In this document: positions 1 to 10,383 of the stretch, piece by piece | Numbering within the stretch: position 1 is the stretch's first letter | Layout of the letters: each line of letters begins with the position of its first letter | Source of the DNA: CAYYNP01 sp964472545 | Lineage (GTDB): Bacteria; Planctomycetota; Planctomycetia; Pirellulales; Thermoguttaceae | Length of the DNA: 26,680 nt | Assembly: GCA_964472545.1 (NCBI GenBank) | Contig: CAYYNP010000120.1 | Location: 1-26,680 of the forward strand | Direction of reading: 5' to 3' | Program-made: the position numbers and the translations under genes | Notes under the pieces: generated by a model | What the model saw: only the letters and a program-made list of their open reading frames with translations | The model's database searches: none | What the model was told of the DNA's origin: nothing

Positions 1-792
1 GCCTTCTCCCTCGCCCACGCCCTTCCCATCACCTTCTCCTTTACCCTCACCCTTTCCTTCGCCCTTACCCTCACCCTTTCCTTCGCCCTTACCCTCTTCG
101 TTCTCCTTGATATCGTCGGCGAGGTCGCCGGTCTTGTCGCCGATATCCTTCTGCTCGCCGGCCACGTCCTTGGGATCGGCAGCGCCCTCGGCGTTGCGTT
201 GGGCCGCCTTCTGATCCTTGATGATCTGGTTCAGCCGCTTCAGGTAGTGCTTGTAGCGGGCCTTTTCGGCGGCGATCCGCCGGTCGCGGTTTTCGCTCAG
301 CAACAGTTCCAGCAGGGCGTTGAGATCCTGGTCCAAGTCGGTCTGGTTCTCCAACGCGCGGCCCGGCTGGTCCTTCGAGAGCAGTTCGATCAGGGCGTCG
401 AACTGGATCACAATCAGTTCGTCGCGGCTGAGCTTGACCGCCTTTTTCAACAGCAACGATCGGGCCGGGTCGGGCCGCTCGGTCAGTTCGCCCATGCGAA
501 CCAGCAGCCGTTCGAGGTCCTTGTACTTCTCGGCCAGCCGGCGTTGACGGATCGTCAACTCCTCGGCCGGATCGACCGTCGGCTTGGCATCTTCCGCCGC
601 CGGCGTGTCGGCAGCATCGGCAGCGTCCGCATCGTCCGCCGTTGGGGCGTCTGCGGCCGGGGTGTCGGCGTCCGCGGCAGGGGCATCGGCGGCACCACCC
701 TCTTGTGGGGTGGCCCACGCCGCGGTGACGGCAAACATCACCATCAACATACAGATTGCGCCCGCCAGCGGGGCTCGGGTCGTGACCAGCAT
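1..792 (-). CDS. Exported coiled-coil protein with Gly/Lys/Glu repeat, C-terminus outside window
   Basis: The frame is open from the ATG at 792 to the left edge (264 codons, no stop), so the C-terminus is missing. The N-terminus (MLVTTRAPLAGAICMLMVMF) looks like a signal peptide or membrane anchor. An Ala/Asp/Pro-rich linker follows, then a charged, Leu-rich helical region with KYKDLERLL and LLELLLSENRDRR, probably a coiled coil. The visible end is a (GKGE)n tract encoded by DNA repeats. The start lies 2 nt after the stop of the DUF4175-like gene, so translation is probably coupled. I do not recognise a named family. Position as last visible gene of the MoxR/VWA block suggests a periplasmic or membrane-attached partner of the DUF4175-like protein, which has a similar helical tail. 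The call as a real gene is firm; function is not inferred. Confidence 0.75.
   Translation of the reverse strand, partial: MLVTTRAPLAGAICMLMVMFAVTAAWATPQEGGAADAPAADADTPAADAPTADDADAADAADTPAAEDAKPTVDPAEELTIRQRRLAEKYKDLERLLVRMGELTERPDPARSLLLKKAVKLSRDELIVIQFDALIELLSKDQPGRALENQTDLDQDLNALLELLLSENRDRRIAAEKARYKHYLKRLNQIIKDQKAAQRNAEGAADPKDVAGEQKDIGDKTGDLADDIKENEEGKGEGKGEGKGEGKGEGKGEGDGKGVGEGEG
41..88 (-). repeat. Two 24-bp direct repeats coding Gly/Lys/Glu
   Basis: Positions 41-64 and 65-88 are identical 24-mers, with a partial third copy from 89. They lie in frame in the left-edge gene and encode alternating GKGE. Such a tract can change length by slippage. It continues in degraded form to position 1. 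Confidence 0.85.
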
Positions 793-794
793 CT

Positions 795-3188
795 CTAGTC
801 CTCCTCCAAGAGTTTTTGGTTTCGACGTTTCTTGGTCAACTCGCGGATCAATTCGAGCTCCTTCCTTATTTCTCGGAGCGTCTCGACCGCTTCGTTGAAC
901 GTTTGCAGCTCCAACATTCGCTTGAGAATCTTCTGCATTTCGGTAAGGATCGCGTCGGCCTCGTCCCGGGCGCGCTCAAGCTGCTCGGTTCGGGCCGTGG
1001 GATCGTCCATCACGCGTTTCAATGCCTCGAGCCGCTCGGCCAATTCCGGCAGCGCGGTATCGGAAAGGTCGTGCAGCGGCTTGGCGATGCCGTCTTGCAG
1101 CCGGATCGTAAGCTGCTCGAGGTCGGCGGTGATTTGGTTGTTGATGAATTGCTTGAGAATCTGATCGAACCGCTCGGCCACGCTCTCGGTTTCGGCGGTC
1201 ATCTGCTGCGTGTTGTGCAGGGCGGCGCCGATCTCGCTCCGCCAGAAATCGAGCCGCGTTTGGGGCGTGTCGGCGCCCGCCGGCACGCCCTCGGGCGGGT
1301 CGGTGGCGTCGAAGTCGACGTCGAGCTTCTCGCGGGCTTCGGTCATCTTGTCGATGATCGCCTCGAACTGCTGCCGGGCCATCAACTCGCTCCACTCGAG
1401 CATCTTCCGCAATTCATCTTCGGTGACAACTTCCAGCGTCCAGAAATGGCTGGAGGTCTCGTTCGGGTCGGCGCCGTCGAGATCGTAGCGGTCCGACGCC
1501 TTCACGCAAAGCGTGATCAACTGGCCGGGCTGAAGGGCCAAGTCCTCGACTTCCAGTTTCACGTCGGCCGAGAGCAGATCCAACTCGAAGGTCTTCGCGC
1601 CGATCGGGGTCTTGGGAGACTGCATCGGCTTGGGCGGCTCGGGGTCGCCGGCGGCCGCGTCTTCGGGCGCACCCTCCGGGGCTGCATCCTCCGCGGGCGG
1701 GTCGGCCTCCGCTTCGCCTTCCTTCTGCTTCTGACGCAGCAGGTACTCGAACCAGATCGCCCCCAGCCCGTGGTCGTCGCTGACCGTGCCGGTCACCGGC
1801 AGTCGGGCCTTGGGCGTGATCGCTTCCTCGATGCCGTCCAGCCGCGTGTCGCGGAACACCGGCGGCGCGTCGGCGTAGATATCCAAGACCAGCAGGTCCG
1901 GCTTGCGGTTGGTGACGTTGTCGGTATCGACCAGCACGTAGCGGACCTCGAGCCGGCCGACGCTCAGGCAATAGAGTACTTGTTGGAACTCTCGCTTGCC
2001 GCCGAGATCGTCCATCGTGATCCACTCGGAAACTTGCTCTTGTTCCTCGGTGCCCACCACGGTGACCAGGCGCTTCTCAAATCGGACTTCGGCCAGGTCT
2101 TTGTCGGACCGGCCGATCACGGTGACTTCGGTTCCCACCGGCACGCGCATCGTCCCGGTCACCCGTTCCGGCTCGATGGAATGCTCGCGTTGCATGTAGG
2201 ACGGGTAGTGATACGTCAACAGTTTCTCTTCGAGATGGGGCCTGGGGACGACCTCGATCCGCAGGTCGCGAATCCGGTCGTCGCCGCCGATCACCTCCAG
2301 GTCGATCGGGGCCATCACGTTCTCGAAGGTATACGTGTACTTCTGAAACTCGTCTTGACCGCGGACCGCGTTACCCTGCCGGGCCATCGGCTCGGGGTCC
2401 GACGTCCAGGAGCCGCCCTCGACGCGATAGTTGACGTAGGCCGTTTCGGGCACGACCTCGTATTGCTCGCTAAGATCGGCCTTGGCCACCAGCGGGAAGT
2501 CGGCCCCCTTGGCCACTCGGGCCACGCCGTTCTCGTCGAAGCCCTCGACGACCATCCGCGTCGTACGCGGCCATTCTTCGGCGGAGAGCAGCAGGTTGCG
2601 CTCGGCCCAGATGCCGAACGGTTCCGGACAAAAGCCGAGAAAGACCGCCACCGAGATCGTCAACAACACGGCCGCGCAAACACTGATCACCAGCGGCAGG
2701 GGGTTGAAGACCCAGCGCAGCCGCACGTCGCCGGTCCGCAGGGCGGCCTCGCGGCAGGTGTGGGCGAGCATCTCCGGATCGCACGGATCTTCCCCGTGCT
2801 CCGGAGCCGTAAGCACCACGGCGGTCAACAGGCTGTCGTCGAATTCGGAGAACCGCCGCTCCAACAACGTGGCCATGTTGCTGTCCGACAGCGGCACAAA
2901 CGCCCGCAGCCCGATCCGCCGAAACAACAGCGCCGCCAACACCACCAGCACGACCGCCAGAATACACCCGCGAACCGCCTGTGGCAGCTCCAACAGCCAA
3001 TCGATCGCCAGGCTGGACCAAAAGGCGAGCCCCAGCCAGGCAACGGCCACGGCGAGTCCCTCGATCCAAACGTACCATCGGATGCGCTGGCGCAGGCCGC
3101 CCAACAGCGCGCGAACGTCGGGCGCCAATTCCGGCTGGGGTTGCGGTTCTCGGATTTCGTCGGGTTGCGTTTCTAAGGTGGTCGCCAT
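795..3188 (-). CDS. DUF4175-like membrane protein with C-terminal coiled coil
   Basis: The protein is 797 aa. I chose the ATG at 3188 (MATTLETQPDEIR) because it follows the upstream stop by 8 nt and has an AGGA 7 nt before it; the longer frame runs into the upstream gene. Two membrane helices lie at about residues 41-63 and 74-90 and a third at about 163-186. A long extracytoplasmic region follows, with beta-rich segments, then an Ala/Pro/Glu-rich linker near residues 510-545. The last 150 or so residues are a charged helical coiled coil ending in a Lys/Arg-rich tail. The three N-terminal helices, large exported middle and helical tail resemble DUF4175 proteins, which often sit downstream of BatA-type genes. 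The family assignment is from layout and context, not a profile search. It probably forms the membrane scaffold of the MoxR/VWA assembly. Confidence 0.8.
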   Translation of the reverse strand: MATTLETQPDEIREPQPQPELAPDVRALLGGLRQRIRWYVWIEGLAVAVAWLGLAFWSSLAIDWLLELPQAVRGCILAVVLVVLAALLFRRIGLRAFVPLSDSNMATLLERRFSEFDDSLLTAVVLTAPEHGEDPCDPEMLAHTCREAALRTGDVRLRWVFNPLPLVISVCAAVLLTISVAVFLGFCPEPFGIWAERNLLLSAEEWPRTTRMVVEGFDENGVARVAKGADFPLVAKADLSEQYEVVPETAYVNYRVEGGSWTSDPEPMARQGNAVRGQDEFQKYTYTFENVMAPIDLEVIGGDDRIRDLRIEVVPRPHLEEKLLTYHYPSYMQREHSIEPERVTGTMRVPVGTEVTVIGRSDKDLAEVRFEKRLVTVVGTEEQEQVSEWITMDDLGGKREFQQVLYCLSVGRLEVRYVLVDTDNVTNRKPDLLVLDIYADAPPVFRDTRLDGIEEAITPKARLPVTGTVSDDHGLGAIWFEYLLRQKQKEGEAEADPPAEDAAPEGAPEDAAAGDPEPPKPMQSPKTPIGAKTFELDLLSADVKLEVEDLALQPGQLITLCVKASDRYDLDGADPNETSSHFWTLEVVTEDELRKMLEWSELMARQQFEAIIDKMTEAREKLDVDFDATDPPEGVPAGADTPQTRLDFWRSEIGAALHNTQQMTAETESVAERFDQILKQFINNQITADLEQLTIRLQDGIAKPLHDLSDTALPELAERLEALKRVMDDPTARTEQLERARDEADAILTEMQKILKRMLELQTFNEAVETLREIRKELELIRELTKKRRNQKLLEED

Positions 3189-3196
3189 CGCGTTTC

Positions 3197-5941
3197 CTAT
3201 GCCAACTTGGCCAATCGTCTCGTCAACCATTCGATGCTCAGCAAGCCGCACAAGCCGATCATCCACCACATCCGCCAGTTCATCAACTCGTCGTGATCGA
3301 CCTTCTGCGGCTGGGGATCGGTCTTGGTGCGGTCGAACAACAGGTCCTCCACGCGCTGCTTCGGCGCCGGAGGATCCAACAACTCGGCGATCCCGTCGTA
3401 GTATTCGCCCGGCCCGGCGTCCGCCTTCTTCTTCTCTTCATCGTCCGAGGCGTCTTGCTTCTCGGCCGCGTCGGGGTCCTTTCGCGGCCGCGCGCCCCAG
3501 CTTCCCTTGGCGATTTGCCGCAGCAGTTCGTCGTTGCGCTTCAGCCTGGCAGTTTCCCACTGGGGAATCTCGACCTCGAACTTCTCGGTCAGCCGCTGGG
3601 TGGGGCTGCCGGGAATCCGCAACTCGAGCCAGTACTCGCCCTTCTCCAGCACCGGGAAGCGGCCCTCGAACTGGCCCGGTTTGCCGGTCTCGACGGTGAG
3701 CACGTGCGTCTTCTGCGACTTGTCGGCCATGCAGGTGGCCTTCAACACGACCTGCGGCACGTCGAGCGGCTTGCGCCGGTCGTCGAGCAATTGGGCGGTG
3801 ACCTCGACCGTGTCGCCGAGCATGTAGCGGCTCTGATCGACCATCAACATCCCCTGACGCGACTCGCGCATCTGACGGCCTTGGGAAACGTGGCGGATCA
3901 GATTCACGTAGAACTTCTGGAAGAACTTGTCGTCCAACGCCCGCAGCCGCCACATCTCGCCGCTGCCAATGTAGAACGTGTATCCCGAGCCAAACGACTG
4001 CCGCACCATGAACGGCGGCTGTTCGCCGGTTTGCCGCAGCAGGGCGTCGGTGGTGGTGTCGAAGCGGGCCAACACCGTGGCGCCCCGTTTCTCGCTCTTC
4101 ACCGGGCAGAAGGCGTACACGCCCGTAAAGGCCTCCCAGCCCTTGCGGCTGATCGTCAGGCTCTCGTCGAGCATCAGGCCCTTCAGGTCGGCCCCTTCCT
4201 TGGTGAATTCGATCCGGCAGCGCTCCTCGGCGATGCTCATGCCCTCGTCCAGCGGCGACGACTTGCCTTGGATGAGCACCGGATAGAGCGTGCGGATGGC
4301 CTTGAGGTTTTCGTCTTCCAGCCAGCCGCCGACTTCATCGGTGGTGTTGACCGGCCCGCCGATGAGGATCAGACCGCCGCCCTGTTCGGCGACCCAGCGC
4401 TCGAGCAACTCGGCCCGGGCCTTCAAGTCGGCCGGTTTCTCGCTGGTGCCCGCGGTCAGCGCCGTCCAGTCGGCGTCGAAGGCAATCACGCAGTCGTATT
4501 CGAACATCTCGGTTTCGTCGACCGGGAAGTTGTCGAGCACCTCGTCGGCCTCTTGGGAGATGCCTTCCTGGGCGGTTTGCAGCAGGACGTGCGTCTCGAT
4601 CAATGGGTCGCGATGCAATTGCGTGCGGAGGAAGCGGTACTCGCGCGTGGGGCCGCCGGCCATGAGCAACACGCGGGTCTTGCGGTCGACGATCTCGATC
4701 TCGCCTTCCTTGGCGTTGTCGTCGGCGTAGCGGTCGCCCGCCGGGGCGCTGATGCGGAAGTGGAGCTTGTAGCGGCCCGGCGGCTGCGGGTCGACGCGCA
4801 TCTTGACCAGCGCCGGGGTGCCGTCCTCTTGCAGCGTGACCGTCTCGGTGGCCACCGGTTGTTGGCCGCTGGGGTTGAACTCGGCGGCTCCCTCGGCGGC
4901 GGGCCGGGAGTAGAGTTGGGCCTGGACCGTGCGGCCGGCCAGACCTTTGGCCTCCACGTAACCGGTCACCTCGTAGGGGTCCTTCTTTTCAGCCTCGCTG
5001 GAGTAGATCCGCTTGGGGAACTCCAGCCCGCTGACGCGGACGTTGACCGCGTCGCGGTCGGAGCCGATGCCCACGGTGAAGATCGGTAGTTCGTTGCGCT
5101 TGGCCAGTGCGTAGGCCTCGCTCGGCTTGGGGCCGGGCGTCTGCCCGCCGTCGCTGAAGACCACGATCCCCGCCACCTGCTTGCTGCTGGCCTCGTCGAC
5201 CAGGCTCTTCAGCGAGGCGCCCAATTGGGTCCCCTCGCCGCCGGGCTGCAACAAGGCGTACCAGTCGACCGTACCGTCGGGCTTGATGGGGATTGCGTTC
5301 TTCTCGTCGGCACTTTTGTCGGTCGTGCTTTCGACGGTTGTGCTCTCGGCAGTAACGCTCTCGCCCGCGCCGTTGGCGCCGTCGGTCTTAGCGGTTTGCT
5401 GTGCGGTGGGGTCTTCGCCGTCGGCCGCGTCCGGATCGAGCTTCGGCAGCGTACAGACGGGCTCGGGATCGACGCCGTCGTTGAAGCGATAGACGTCGAC
5501 CACGTGCTTCTGCCGCAACCGATTCAAAAACTCGCTCGAGGAAAGCGCCGCCGCCACCTGCCGCAGCCGGGTCCGCGCACCGTCGATCGGATTCTCGACG
5601 TCGGGCTCTTTCATGCTCGCGCTGGTATCGACCAACAGAAACACGCGGGAGTCGTACGTGAAGTCGCGTTCGATACGCCACTGTGGCTCTAGGAACAGCA
5701 CCAGCAGGCCGAAGAAGACCGCCATCCGCAACACGGCCAGGAAGACCGCCAGCCCGGGAGCCAACTCGATCGAGTCGCGATAGTACATGTAGCCGACGAA
5801 CGCCAGCACGGCCACGAAGATCGGAGCGATCAGCAGCCACAAGGCCGGATTGCTATGCACGCGGGCGAACTCGAACGTCTCGCGGAGCATCCCTTCGCCG
5901 CCGGTGACCTGAGCCAAGATGGGTGAGAAGGCTTGCATCAT
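3197..5941 (-). CDS. Membrane VWA-domain protein (BatA/BatB-like, large)
   Basis: The protein is 914 aa. The start at 5941 overlaps the upstream stop (ATGA) and has a near-perfect SD (AAAGGAGG) 6 nt before it; a second ATG follows at once. Helices lie at about residues 33-54 and 62-85. A VWA domain follows, with the MIDAS motif DTSAS at 105-109 and the later strand IVVFSDGG. A Thr/Ser/Asp/Glu-rich low-complexity insert sits between the MIDAS motif and GGEGTQLGASL. The middle contains VLLMAGGPTREYRFLRTQL and GGGLILIGGP, which look like the class I glutamine-amidotransferase-like fold found after VWA in such proteins; I see no catalytic Cys. The C-terminus has another helix (WWMIGLCGLLSIEWL) and a short basic end. 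The VWA domain should lie outside the cytoplasm or next to the membrane and bind partners through a metal ion. It is a paralogue-like companion of the upstream BatA protein. Confidence 0.88.
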   Translation of the reverse strand: MMQAFSPILAQVTGGEGMLRETFEFARVHSNPALWLLIAPIFVAVLAFVGYMYYRDSIELAPGLAVFLAVLRMAVFFGLLVLFLEPQWRIERDFTYDSRVFLLVDTSASMKEPDVENPIDGARTRLRQVAAALSSSEFLNRLRQKHVVDVYRFNDGVDPEPVCTLPKLDPDAADGEDPTAQQTAKTDGANGAGESVTAESTTVESTTDKSADEKNAIPIKPDGTVDWYALLQPGGEGTQLGASLKSLVDEASSKQVAGIVVFSDGGQTPGPKPSEAYALAKRNELPIFTVGIGSDRDAVNVRVSGLEFPKRIYSSEAEKKDPYEVTGYVEAKGLAGRTVQAQLYSRPAAEGAAEFNPSGQQPVATETVTLQEDGTPALVKMRVDPQPPGRYKLHFRISAPAGDRYADDNAKEGEIEIVDRKTRVLLMAGGPTREYRFLRTQLHRDPLIETHVLLQTAQEGISQEADEVLDNFPVDETEMFEYDCVIAFDADWTALTAGTSEKPADLKARAELLERWVAEQGGGLILIGGPVNTTDEVGGWLEDENLKAIRTLYPVLIQGKSSPLDEGMSIAEERCRIEFTKEGADLKGLMLDESLTISRKGWEAFTGVYAFCPVKSEKRGATVLARFDTTTDALLRQTGEQPPFMVRQSFGSGYTFYIGSGEMWRLRALDDKFFQKFYVNLIRHVSQGRQMRESRQGMLMVDQSRYMLGDTVEVTAQLLDDRRKPLDVPQVVLKATCMADKSQKTHVLTVETGKPGQFEGRFPVLEKGEYWLELRIPGSPTQRLTEKFEVEIPQWETARLKRNDELLRQIAKGSWGARPRKDPDAAEKQDASDDEEKKKADAGPGEYYDGIAELLDPPAPKQRVEDLLFDRTKTDPQPQKVDHDELMNWRMWWMIGLCGLLSIEWLTRRLAKLA

Positions 5942-8265
5942 CGTGCACCTCCTTTCGCCATCGCCAGCACGGGCGGCGAGGATCGCCGGGCCGGATGGTA
6001 GCTGATCAAGTATGCCAGGATCTGCTCGAAGATCAGCAACGCCACCAGCCCCAACAGCCACCACATGGCGACGTCCTCCCCCGGCGTCTCGCCGACTTCG
6101 AGTTTGAAACGCTCCGCCCGGGCGTATTTGTAGTCGATCCCCGGCAGGGCGTCGGCCAGGTCTTCGCCGGAGCGCGTCGAGAGGTCGCCCTCCTCCGGGT
6201 CGACGTTCACGGCGAAGTGGCGGACCTCGGGCGTGCCGCCGTCTTGGCCGCTCAACTCGGCCCGATAGACGCCGGCCACGTCGGTATCGGAGAAGGTGAC
6301 CGACCAGTTGCCGTCGTCCGACTTTTCCGCCCCGGCGTCGGAAGGCAGCGGCATGGCGTCGTCATCGGGGGTGAAGAATTCGACCTTGCCGGTGTACTGT
6401 TCGGCGTCGAGCGTCAACGACAGCTTGGAGCCCACCTCGTCGGAGACCTCGGCCACCGAGCGGCGACTGAGGTACTTCTGCATCTCCAGCATGACCACGA
6501 CGAACGTGCCCGTCTCCTCAAACGCCCAGTTGTTCCAGAAGACCGGCTCGTCGTTGTCGATGTCGGTCGAGGGGCGCTTCGGAAAGGCCGAGGTCAGGAA
6601 GGCCACCACGCGGCCTTCGCCGAAGTCGCGTTCGGCGATCAGCGGGGCCCCGTTGCGGAGCCGGGCGATCACCCTGGTGGTCGATTCCTCCAACGGCGTC
6701 CAGCCGTCGGGAACCGCAAAGTACCAGTAGAAATTGATCCGGTGGAGGAAACCCCGCAGCGTGCTGGTCATGGCGCGGAGGATCTGGTGGTCTTCATACT
6801 CCTTGTCGACGCTTAAGTCCGGGGCCGGCTCCAGCCGTTCGCGCCGCAACTCCTGCGGATCGGCCACCAGCGGCACGGGGAACAGCCCCTTGCCGCCGCG
6901 ATAGAGCGTTTCGGTGATCACGCGGCCGTCGCACTGCTCGCCGAGGAAGAAGGCCACGCCCCCGCCGCCGCCGGCGTACTCTTCCAGCGCGGCGATCGCC
7001 TGATCGTCGAGCCGGGCCACGTTGGTCAGCACGATCGAATGATATTTCTGAAGCGACTTGGCTCGATTCAAGTAAGAAGGCCGCTCGATCTGCGGAACCA
7101 GCCCGGTCTTCAAGTTCGCGCCCGGCATGAGCACGAACGACAGCAGGCTGGCGTCGAGCGACCCGGCCGCGCCGTCGACCGTACGCGGGCTGCCGTCGAT
7201 CAGCAACACGGGCAGCGTCAGCGGCAGGTCGCACAAGTAGTGGCGCGTGTTATCGAACTTGATGGCGTCGTCGGGCAGCGACAAGGAGAGCTCTAACCGG
7301 CCGGGCTCGTGAAAGGTCCGCTTGAACTCTGCCTTCTCGGTCCGCCCGGGGAGGATCTTGGGGATGGTTACCGTAGCCTCGTTGTGTTTCTTGCGATCCA
7401 ACGACACCTTCACGTCGTGGGCCGTGTCGGGGCCGAAGTTCTTCACGGACACTTCCAGCGGCCACTCGACGCCCACGGCTCGTACGCCGCTACCGGTTGC
7501 GACCGATGCGATCGCCAGGTTGGCTCGAGGCTCTTCGGCGCAGTTGATCACGTGGATTTCCGTTTCGCCCTCACCGACGTCGGCCAGTTGCCGGCGAACT
7601 TCTTTCGGGTCGCTCCACTCGCGCTCGCGGAAATCGGAGACGACGTAGATGATCCGCCGTTCGGCCTCCGACTCGCCGGACATCTCGGCCACCGCCTTGA
7701 CCGCCCCACCGGGGCCGACCGCCCGTTGCGAGACGTAGATGCTCTTGAGTTCGTCCTTGATCTGCTTGGGGAATTCCGTGCGATTAACCGTCTGCCGCGA
7801 GAGGACCGGCGGGGCCGACTTCGCGGCGCCGGTGTAGGTGATCAGCGTGAACTCCTGCGGCTGGTCTTCCGCCGCGGCGGCCGCAGCGATCTTCTCGACG
7901 ACTTCCTTGGCCTCGCCGAACACGCTGGCGTTGGTCGTCGGATCGAGGTCCGACATCGAGAAGCTGTCGTCGAGGATCACGATATGGTGGGTCTTCGAGG
8001 TCCCCAGCACGCGGCCCACCCAATTCTGCATCTGCGGCCCGGCCAGCAGCGTCACCACGGCGGCCACCGCCGCCATCCGCATCAACAGCAACAGGAGTTG
8101 TTTGAAGATGATCCAGGTGCGGTGCTTCTTCTGGCTGACCAACAGAAACTCCATCGCCGCCCATGCGACACGGCGGTGGCGCAGCATGTTGATCAGGTGA
8201 ATGATGATGGGGATGCTCACCGCGAACAATCCCCAGAGCAGCGGTGTGAATATGAAACTCGGCAT
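5938..8265 (-). CDS. BatA N-terminal domain and VWA protein
   Basis: The protein is 775 aa. The N-terminus (FIFTPLLWGLFAVSIPIIIHL) followed by a basic stretch and a second helix at about 52-77 is the BatA N-terminal double-helix module. The VWA domain follows, with the MIDAS motif at residues 99-103 (DDSFS). Next come a domain with VSVKNFGPDTAHDVKVSLD (Ig-like, CARDB type) and a Rossmann-like segment around VLLIDGSPRTVDG and GGGGVAFFLGEQ. A C-terminal helix (WWLLGLVALLIFEQILAYL) ends the protein. Known Bat proteins are linked to stress or oxygen tolerance, but the mechanism is unsettled. It overlaps the next VWA gene by 4 nt and follows DUF58 by 40 nt. The ATG at 8265 has only a weak SD. Confidence 0.92.
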   Translation of the reverse strand: MPSFIFTPLLWGLFAVSIPIIIHLINMLRHRRVAWAAMEFLLVSQKKHRTWIIFKQLLLLLMRMAAVAAVVTLLAGPQMQNWVGRVLGTSKTHHIVILDDSFSMSDLDPTTNASVFGEAKEVVEKIAAAAAAEDQPQEFTLITYTGAAKSAPPVLSRQTVNRTEFPKQIKDELKSIYVSQRAVGPGGAVKAVAEMSGESEAERRIIYVVSDFREREWSDPKEVRRQLADVGEGETEIHVINCAEEPRANLAIASVATGSGVRAVGVEWPLEVSVKNFGPDTAHDVKVSLDRKKHNEATVTIPKILPGRTEKAEFKRTFHEPGRLELSLSLPDDAIKFDNTRHYLCDLPLTLPVLLIDGSPRTVDGAAGSLDASLLSFVLMPGANLKTGLVPQIERPSYLNRAKSLQKYHSIVLTNVARLDDQAIAALEEYAGGGGGVAFFLGEQCDGRVITETLYRGGKGLFPVPLVADPQELRRERLEPAPDLSVDKEYEDHQILRAMTSTLRGFLHRINFYWYFAVPDGWTPLEESTTRVIARLRNGAPLIAERDFGEGRVVAFLTSAFPKRPSTDIDNDEPVFWNNWAFEETGTFVVVMLEMQKYLSRRSVAEVSDEVGSKLSLTLDAEQYTGKVEFFTPDDDAMPLPSDAGAEKSDDGNWSVTFSDTDVAGVYRAELSGQDGGTPEVRHFAVNVDPEEGDLSTRSGEDLADALPGIDYKYARAERFKLEVGETPGEDVAMWWLLGLVALLIFEQILAYLISYHPARRSSPPVLAMAKGGAR
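5948..5954 (-). promoter_or_regulatory. Strong ribosome binding site deciding the VWA gene start
   Basis: On the minus strand this reads AAGGAGG, followed by TGCACG and then ATGATG. It lies inside the end of the BatA coding region. It supports the start at 5941 over the longer upstream reading frame and suggests coupled but independently strong translation. Confidence 0.8.
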
Positions 8266-8305
8266 CGGTATTGTGGCTCGGTCGGCCGGCGTTTTGCCGT
8301 GGGTG

Positions 8306-9211
8306 TCAGTTCCTGTGGTGCATTCCCAGCCGGTTGGTCAGGTAAGTGGCCAAGGCGGCGTCGAGTGGTTGGCTGGTGCGGATCAAGGCGTAGTCGGCGT
8401 TGTTGCGGACGCAACCCCGCCGGACTTCTTCCAGGTAGGCGTTCAGCGCCGCGAGGTATCCCTCGCGCAGCGCCCGCGGGTTGCAGCGGAGCACTTCGGC
8501 CAACTCCATGCCCTCGAATCGCGTGGGGCCGGTGAAGGGGAACTCCAGTTCGTCGTCGTCCATCAGGTGGAAGATCAGAACGTCGTGGCCGCGGCTGCGC
8601 AGCAGCTTCAGGCCGCGGAAGAGCCCCTCGCGGTCGACGAACAGATCGGAGATCAGCACCATCATCCCCCGCCGCGGAAACGTCTCCGCCGCGTGGCGGA
8701 GGATCGTGTACAGGTCGGTCTTGTCTTGCGGCTTGCTGACGTCCAGCGCGTGGATCACCGATTCGAGATGGTTCCGCTTGGTCCGCAAGGGCACCGTCGT
8801 CCGGGCCGCGTCGTCAAAGGCCACACAGCCCACCGCGTCTTGTTGCTTCAACAGCAGGTACGCCAGGCTCACCGCGACGGTACAGCCGTATTCGTACTTG
8901 CTCAGCGCCTGGTTGCCGTAACGCATGCTGCCGGAAACGTCGCACAGCAAGGTGCAGCGGAGATTCGTGTCCTCCTCGAACTGTTTGACGTAGTAGCGGT
9001 CCTGTTTGGCCCAGACCTTCCAGTCGACGTAGCGCAGGTCGTCGCCCCAGGCGTACTCGCGATGCTGCAAGAACTCGACCGATTGGCCGAAGTAGGGGCT
9101 GCGGTGCATACCGGAGAGGAAACCCTCGACGATGTGCCGGGCGCGCAGGTCCAACCGCGAGATGCGGCGGATCGCTTCGGGATGCAGAAACTTGTTGTTG
9201 GACTCGGGCAT
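8306..9211 (-). CDS. DUF58 domain protein
   Basis: The protein is 301 aa with no signal peptide or helix, so it is cytoplasmic. It carries the DUF58 signature nearly complete: HREYAWGDDLRYVDW at residues 50-64, then AKQDRYYVKQFEEDTNL. A VWA-like metal-site motif DVSGSM follows at 91-96. DUF58 proteins are nearly always encoded next to MoxR ATPases, and that holds here: the gene starts 75 nt after MoxR ends. It likely acts as an adaptor between the ATPase and the membrane VWA proteins. The start codon is ATG at 9211 with a weak upstream purine stretch; no better in-frame start is seen. The length is usual for the short, soluble DUF58 form. Confidence 0.95.
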   Translation of the reverse strand: MPESNNKFLHPEAIRRISRLDLRARHIVEGFLSGMHRSPYFGQSVEFLQHREYAWGDDLRYVDWKVWAKQDRYYVKQFEEDTNLRCTLLCDVSGSMRYGNQALSKYEYGCTVAVSLAYLLLKQQDAVGCVAFDDAARTTVPLRTKRNHLESVIHALDVSKPQDKTDLYTILRHAAETFPRRGMMVLISDLFVDREGLFRGLKLLRSRGHDVLIFHLMDDDELEFPFTGPTRFEGMELAEVLRCNPRALREGYLAALNAYLEEVRRGCVRNNADYALIRTSQPLDAALATYLTNRLGMHHRN

Positions 9212-9286
9212 AATTCTAGGGGCCTATCCTCGGGGACGTCGGAGTTCGGCAGTGGGGCCCATGCGAGGTATCTCGTGGGGGGATTG

Positions 9287-10342
<1,056 letters not shown>

Positions 10343-10383
10343 GGCGTGTTCCTCAAAGGTTGCACGTGGTGTAGCCGGGTGGT

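Noticed and set aside
816..3176. Long plus-strand open frame (786 codons) opposite the DUF4175-like gene, and similar ones at 2981-5089, 8201-10396 and 10420-12654
   Set aside because: They are mirror frames of strong minus-strand genes in GC-rich DNA. Their products are Arg/Gly/His/Leu-rich without family motifs, and they cross gene borders.
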